DNA of 64,000 nucleotides from Paramacrobiotus metropolitanus (taxonomy: Eukaryota; Tardigrada; Eutardigrada; Parachela; Macrobiotidae): NCBI RefSeq assembly GCF_019649055.1, contig NW_026570227.1, forward strand, positions 248,001-312,000. The letters run 5' to 3'. The position numbers were made by a program, and so were the translations under genes. The notes under the pieces were generated by a model. The model saw only the letters and a list, made by a program, of their open reading frames with translations. It did no database searches and was not told the origin of the DNA. This document shows positions 58,061 through 64,000 of this stretch, piece by piece (the first letter of the stretch is position 1; each line of letters starts with the position of its first letter).

Positions 58061-58795
58061 GATCATGCAACATAAGAAATTGCGATTGCGGGGCAACATT
58101 TGCGCAAGTGCAGCAATCCTGCACGAACTGCGATTGCTCAACCCACACCAGCGCAACCGGTTTTGTTTTTTGCCGCTCGAAACCATTACACCCGCCCGGT
58201 GTGGCAGCGCAACGTGGTTTTTGTCTTGCATACTCCTTAAAATCCCCGTTCTTTTTCTTTTCGATTTCGTTACGAAAAGTGGCTTTACCTTCAAATTTCA
58301 AGTTGAAGCACGAAGAACAAATCTTAAGAAACAATTTTATGTTTGAAAGGCGCTTTTTGCAAAGCCGGCGCATACTGTAATGGTCATTTAATGGAAGTCG
58401 GATAATAAACCCACGTACGTGCGCGGTACGGACGCCTTAACCGAGTGCGTTTGCGGATGTACCGTACGACGGCACGAGTACAGTATCTAACCGTAGTCAA
58501 GCGCGTAGGCTTTAACACGGTTTAACACAGTGCTGAAGTTGAATGACAAATTATTGAGGAAGAGCTTTGTCTGGTTACCCCGCCAATCAGCATCCCGCGA
58601 ACACGGAAAAAAACCGGCATGAATCAGCTGTGTGTTCGGCTCTCTGGTATCTATGCTATGCAGGCGGCGCCACTGTGCGCGCGATAATTACCACGCAGCC
58701 ACGCACAGCCATGCCAATTCAGTCCGAGTCTCTCGCATACGGTAAAGCTCAAATCAACGCTAAATCAGGAGCCATCCACTGTCGAACGAACCTGC

Positions 58796-59929
58796 ATGGA
58801 AAAAATAGTTTCACTGATACTTCCCGTTGCCATCGACGCTATTCGATCAATCATGGGCGGAGGGGGTTCGAGAGAGGTAGATGTGGGGGCTATCACGCGT
58901 CCCCTGCAAGAAGAAATGGCACGCCGCGAACAGGAATACCAAACGCAACGCCAGCGCGACAACGAGTTCTTCCAGCAGCGCTTCCAACAGCTGACGAGCA
59001 CCAACGCGGCCGAACGACAGCGTCTGCAGCAGGATTTCCAGCGCGAAAAAGAACATCGCGACCGTGAACGTCAAGCCGAACAGAAGCGTCACGATGAGGA
59101 ACTACAGCAACTGCGACAGGCGATGAAAGTCAGCCAGGAGGAGGTGCAGAAGGTCAACGATCAACTGCAGCGTCCCATCAAGGATCGCGAGGAGAAGATG
59201 GAATTCGTCAACAATCTGAAATTGCCGATTCGCCAGACGGATTCCCTGTTGTTGCTGGGTCCGAAAGGACTGGGAAAAAGCACCTTCTTGTGGTTGCTGA
59301 ACAAAGGACCCAAGCCGGAACAGTCACTCTTGGACGGGACGGTGGAATTCCTGCATGTCAACGGATTCGTGGACTCCATCGGACTGAACGGATGGACGCA
59401 GGAGGAACTGCTGAAACTGCTGGTCTTGATGATCTACGACGGGATCCCCAAGGACCTCATCATCTTCGCCAACGACCGCATCTATCAGCCCATCTTGACG
59501 CTGGGTCTGCTGGGCGTCAATAACCCCATGAGCGTCATAATGTCCAGTGTGTTCTGGAATAACCTCGAGCCGGAGGACGGTAATGAACCTCTGATTCACC
59601 TGAAGGACGACGACAAGGGCGTACGTCGCGTGGATCACTTGGGCCGCGTGTACAATCTGAAGGTGTATGAGAAGATCATGAAGCACCAGTTAGGTACCTT
59701 GCCCATCACCCATCATGACGACCTGGAAGAACTGGTGGAGAAGCGAGAAAAAGCCGGGATTCAGCCGTTCCGCTTTATGATGGACGACCTGGGGCAGCAG
59801 TTCCACGTGGAGATGGACAACTCGCCCAACATGGAGGCGCTCTTCCGCTTCATCTACATCTACGAGAAGAAGTACGCGAAGGATCGACTGAAATTCATGA
59901 ATAACGCCTCGCTGCAGGACTTCAAATGA
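58796..59929 (+). CDS. P-loop NTPase with coiled coil, intact single-exon gene
   Basis: 377 residues, no intron. Residues 1-20 are hydrophobic (IVSLILPVAIDAI), followed by GGGGS. Residues about 35-130 are a charged coiled coil (QQRFQQLTSTNAAERQRLQQ). Walker A is GPKGLGKST at 155-163. Candidate switch motifs follow: DGTVEFLHV, FVDSIGLNGW, and FANDR at the place of the NKxD guanine motif of GTPases. The C-terminal 180 residues contain conserved TLPITHHDDLEELVEK and MEALFRFIYIYEKKY. The P-loop and the later blocks suggest a GTPase-like fold, but I cannot place it in a named family. Broken relatives lie at 36200, 42951 and 43663, so the family has expanded locally. Possibly membrane-linked through its N-terminus. 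Confidence 0.75.
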   Translation: MEKIVSLILPVAIDAIRSIMGGGGSREVDVGAITRPLQEEMARREQEYQTQRQRDNEFFQQRFQQLTSTNAAERQRLQQDFQREKEHRDRERQAEQKRHDEELQQLRQAMKVSQEEVQKVNDQLQRPIKDREEKMEFVNNLKLPIRQTDSLLLLGPKGLGKSTFLWLLNKGPKPEQSLLDGTVEFLHVNGFVDSIGLNGWTQEELLKLLVLMIYDGIPKDLIIFANDRIYQPILTLGLLGVNNPMSVIMSSVFWNNLEPEDGNEPLIHLKDDDKGVRRVDHLGRVYNLKVYEKIMKHQLGTLPITHHDDLEELVEKREKAGIQPFRFMMDDLGQQFHVEMDNSPNMEALFRFIYIYEKKYAKDRLKFMNNASLQDFK

Positions 59930-61449
59930 GCTCATTGGTTCGTTGTGAATTTATGGCTATGGTATGTGTATAGGTGCGTGAATGAGGTTTACGGTTCCTT
60001 GTGTCCCGTACTTTCTTCTTATCTTATATTGAACATTTTCATCCTCCTATCGTTCATCATTTTGAGTTGTAACCATGTACTGAACCCATGTTATGTTTGA
60101 GTGTTCTGCCTCACTTTACAGCTCAAAAGAACCTTGAGTCGAATGTTTCTTCCTTTTGATTTGATTGAAATGAGTGACACAACGGTGTTGAATATTTGGG
60201 TTTCATGGAAAGTTTAAGCAGTAAAAGTGTGTTTGCGTAGATCACGCTTCGAGCAGGTCGCCCGCAAAATGATATCTTCGCAATATCGCCATACTTTTAT
60301 TCAGCAACTGAATAACAGCCGATGCACGTACACTTCCGAATACATGCGCTAATGGGCACCAATTAAAATTATTTAAATGTAGCCGTTAAAAAACAGTATA
60401 TATTGAACTCTTCCGTTGATGAAATGTTACGGCTCCAGGAATATTGGCGTCAGCGTGTCAGTATGGAAATTCAGCCTCCGTTCAGGGAACAGCTCCACCG
60501 GGAGCATATTTAGATCAGTTGTTCTCTGTTCTTAGACCTCCGGAGACTGTTTTCTGCTGATTAAGCGTACTGCGTTGTGATATTAATTGTTATTCTATAA
60601 GCTGAAGTGTTAATGCAACAGAAGAAATAAGTGTTACACTTACAATCGCTTGTGTTCGGCACAATCATCGTCGATGAACGAAGTATCAGTTATACTTTAT
60701 GTCTAGCGACATCACTTGCATGGTACTGTATGAAACCGCAAAGAACCTTCCGTACAACCCAATCACTTTTACAACTTGCGTCCTGCACTTTCTATCCGTG
60801 GCAATTTTACGAAGAAGAGGAAGCGGCTTTAGCGCCAAATGAAGAACATAACATACAGCTCGTTATTACGGATGATTACACGTGTTATTTTGGCATAATC
60901 CTCAGTTGCCGTTGATGATCTGTACAGAAATAATATGCGACTAATGCAACTCGAGGAATGGGATTACACAAGACGATAACGCTGCCGGATGCACAGCATG
61001 ATGAGAAGGAAGCGCAGCGTGATGCGCGACAGGTTCTCCCAGCGCAGACCGTGCAGACCATCGCTGCACCACTGCTTCTCGCGGTACTGAGAGGACGGAC
61101 GTGGATCCGCGGTCTGTCGCACACAACACCTACCAACAATTATATTATGTAGTGCTATCACATTTCCATTACTTAGCTAAGCTGCATCCCCTAATTAAAT
61201 GTCCACAACTAAATTTCCTACGTAGCATCTTCAGATTCGGCACTAATTTTGCGCTGCACTTATTTCTCGCTTCTATTAGGGCAGGAACAACAATGTCGAC
61301 CGTTGATCGATTTTCAACGGAAAGAATCTTTCCGAAAGACTCTATTTGAGAAATAGATTTTAAAAGCTTTTTTTAAATTGCGAATTTCACCGACATTTCA
61401 AAAACGGCCCAAAACTATTTGAATTTCAACCCCCAATATCCGTTACTGG
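59930..61449. other. Gene-poor stretch
   Basis: A minus-strand frame at 60964-61161 (WENLSRITLRFLLIMLCIRQ) could be an exon of a membrane protein, but no partner exon or domain was found. Nothing else is supported. Confidence 0.4.
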
Positions 61450-63444
61450 TTATTGTGTAGAGTGCCCTCTTACTCTGCAGGCGGCGTCTTGATGCGCCGC
61501 TCGGCTCCAGTCAACCGCGTTGGGCGTCAACCACGCCTCCAGTGCCCGCAGCTGGGCGGCACTGGGCACCGGCAGCGCCGCCTCCCACGTATCCTACACC
61601 GCGACCGCCCAGTACGTATTCCGCGGCAGTCGTACCCGGGGCATCTTGAAGTCGATCTGAAGCGGGCGGCCCTTATGGGATCGCGGGCGCAAGTCGAAGC
61701 GCACCGTGCAGCCGACCAGGTGGACGGCCTCGCACGGCAGCCCGCGACACGACGCGATGAAATCATCCAGACGAAGCGGACGGTGCGTCCCGGCGGGGGG
61801 ATGGTGCATCTCGCAGCGCGCTCTGGGTTTCATGGCATCCGTGAGGCGGTTTATCTCCGTGAACATGTCCGCTATACCCACGATGTACAGATCCGCCAAA
61901 CGGATCCCGGGAAGGGTCCGCGTCACGTAGTGCATCATGTCGCACATAGCCAGGACGTCCCGGAAGCGGAGACGGCTGTGGCGGTCATGGAGGATCAAGT
62001 GGTGGGTGGTGGGGCGCAGGCAGTGGACGATGGGCGCGGTGAGGGTGTAGTGGAGATCCGGCTGCTGTCCACCGGGAACGCCCGTCTCAATAAGCAGAGT
62101 GCTGGTTAAAGCCGGCTTGTCCAGGATAGCGTCGCACGCGGAACACACCACGCGCAGCCGGGTGTGCGTCAGCGTATCCAGATGGGCCAACACCTCCTGC
62201 CACACACATCCACCGCCACGGTACACCATTCTTCCGGCGTCCCGCGTTTAACAAGAGCCGGCGCGACAAGCTGGCATTTGTGCAGAATGCTCGGAAGGTG
62301 TTGGATCAGCTCGCTGTGCAGCATCTAATTTCACCAAAAAGTAATGTCTCAAAATGTGCTTCACTGGAGATCTGAGGCTTCACGCGAAAACTGACATTTA
62401 TGCTCATTTCAAATGAGTCGTTTCGAATGCTGGGTCAAATGACTCATTTGACCCAGCTTATGTACGGTACAAGTCAACTTCTTGAACTAGTTTGCTTCCC
62501 AATAAAATTTCTAGCAATTTCCACAAGTGTATTTAGGTAAGTGAATTCACTATCATCTGGTTTCTGGTGCCAATGCTCTTCCCGTCGAAGCGAATTAAAC
62601 TCGCCTAAAGATTTCGTAAGGATATTACTCCCCAACCTCTGATTACAGGTAGTATAGTTTACTCTGTTTGTATGGGTAAACTAACAACTCTGGCTAATCA
62701 GTAAACACAAACTAACCAGAGACGTTGACGAACCTGTGCGGCGGCATGGGATCGTGCGATTGAGACGTCTTCCTCCACTTCCACGGCATACCGCAGCTGT
62801 CCGTCCGCGACATCAACACCCAGCACTGGGCTGTTAAACTGGAACTGGAAGTTCGCCCCGGGCTCCTTCAACACTTGCAGCAGGTGGACGGCCGTCGCGC
62901 CCTGACAACTGGCCGGCAGTGGCAGACTGCACTGGACAATGCATCCCGTTCCAGTTGCCCGCGGCAGCGTCACCAACCACAACGCACGGTCATGGTTAGA
63001 GTGGTCGGTCCACCAGGCATCCGGCACTGGCCAGCGAACGCGTTCCAACGGAACCAGGTCCGTCCAGGGGCGGCTGTCATCCCGGCTCCGGACGATGTTG
63101 ACCTCGTAAATGAGATGCCGCGATAACGGTTTCGCCAGCATGGATTCCGGACTCGGATTGATCATTTCACCGGGCAACCAGCGCCATGCTCCGCCTGGGT
63201 ACTCCCGGCGCAGTACTTCCACGGGGAGGCTGGTCCACGGTTCCTCTCCCGACATCATGATTATGAAATGGAAAGGGTATAAGCGCTGGGAGAGGGAGAC
63301 CTTGGCGAAGGGGATGAGTTCCCGTCGTCGGTTGGGACACAGATCGATGTACAACCCGTCCTCCGTCACGTCAACTACGCGGCCGTACAGCAGGGTCTGG
63401 CCGTCGCCCACCACGTTAATTTAACGGTTCCATATCTCCAACAT
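61450..63444 (-). pseudogene. F-box-like lineage-family gene with in-frame stops
   Basis: The first part (63444-62698) reads MLEIWNR, a TAA at 63421-63423, then GDGQTLLYGRVVDVTEDGLY and a beta-rich domain ending VEEDVSIARSHAAAQ before a possible donor. The second part begins after an ATTAG acceptor near 62328 (MLHSELIQHLPSILHKCQLV), shifts frame near 62200, and continues as an F-box-like helix set (WQEVLAHLDTLTHTRLRVVC) and a repeat-rich C-terminal domain. A TAG at 61594-61596 interrupts it; the same frame then goes on for 47 clearly coding codons (WEAALPVPSAAQLRALEAWL) to a TAA at 61450. F-box proteins usually recruit substrates to SCF ubiquitin ligases. Three lesions in one gene argue for a pseudogene, though the sequence is otherwise well kept. 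Confidence 0.6.
62429..62457. repeat. 29-bp palindrome
   Basis: GCTGGGTCAAATGA, one central base, and its exact complement. It lies in the intron of the F-box-like gene. Preceded by a second short palindrome (CATTTCAAATG). Confidence 0.7.
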
Positions 63445-64000
63445 GGCTAATCTGACGATGGGTTGGTCTGTGATCTACCAAGGAACAACACTGCATTTAC
63501 AGTGACAAACCCAGTGCAACACCTACAAATGGGGAACCTTCGAGATACAACATATCTGTACAGTGACATGGGGCGTCAACAAGGACGCAGGGAATTTCGT
63601 TAAAGTTACACACCATATAAATGGGAACAAACAAGGTGGAACGCAGCGAAACGGAGTTCTCCAGCGAGAAACAGAACCCACTGCCATTGGTAACTGCACG
63701 ATGAGCACGCAGCAGTGCAGCACTTCAACGAGTTCTCAATCTGTACGTACGCGCTTTTACCGACTGAAGGACTTACCTCCCACTCTACACAACAGCAACC
63801 TCATCTTAGAAAGAACCCAGCATGTCGTTAAATAATTACAGCTTTTCTACTTCCAAGGACTGCGATGTTAGTAACAGTCAGTTTAAAAATTGGCTAAGGC
63901 TATTTAGCCCCAGTACTGCCTAATGGGGGCGGAACAGCTGGTTGGCTATTTTGCCCCAGTCTGGGGTTGGATAACCTATTAGCTATTTTACCCCAGTTCT
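63445..64000. other. Right end of the window, tandem GGCTATTTTGCCCCAG repeat
   Basis: No gene seen. Near the end a unit like GGCTATTTTGCCCCAGT occurs three times (about 63898, 63946, 63981), 35-50 bp apart. The repeat probably continues beyond the window. Confidence 0.5.

Noticed and set aside
58017-58373. Cys-containing open frames on both strands upstream of the MACPF region
   Set aside because: Neither has a known Cys spacing, and the frames do not connect to the MACPF parts by acceptable splice sites.

Overview
The window is nuclear DNA from a small animal, most likely a eutardigrade. This is an inference, based on GT-AG introns of about 60 bp to several kb, GC-rich exons in AT-rich introns, TATA boxes and AATAAA signals, lineage-type families (F-box-like and P-loop/coiled-coil proteins), and many small inverted-repeat transposons. 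No bacterial operon, rRNA, tRNA or CRISPR array was seen.

Layout. 1.0-6.9 kb: a four-exon gene resembling the RNA polymerase I subunit RPA34/POLR1G. Its second intron holds a 3.5-kb long-inverted-repeat transposon that itself carries a 1293-bp mariner. 8.2-30.7 kb: two interleaved families of secreted proteins. One is a seven-exon, two-Kazal-domain protein with a Pro-rich linker and an amphipathic-helix C-terminus (one full gene, at least three partial copies). The other is a pair of two-exon, dibasic-processed, ten-cysteine peptides with conserved promoters. A second copy of the long-inverted-repeat transposon lies here in opposite orientation. 34-45.6 kb: a five-exon gene of the DUF1264/oil-body-associated protein family and a decayed paralogue. 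Between them are a three-exon protein kinase-Kelch fusion and broken fragments of a P-loop/coiled-coil family. 45.7-50.5 kb: a tyrosine-recombinase retrotransposon (DIRS superfamily) with split direct repeats on the minus strand. 53.3-54.5 kb: a divergent GT11-like glycosyltransferase. 57.2-58.1 kb: MACPF-domain coding sequence (minus). 58.8-59.9 kb: an intact single-exon P-loop/coiled-coil gene. 61.5-63.4 kb: a decayed F-box-like gene (minus).

Theme. The window is an accessory region shaped by local duplication and transposons. At least four gene families occur as one apparently intact copy plus broken relatives. Several transposon families (TA-flanked MITEs, foldback elements, mariner, tyrosine-recombinase retroelement) sit in introns and between genes. 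Exon models were assembled by eye from reading-frame phase and GT-AG sites. No transcript or database search was available.
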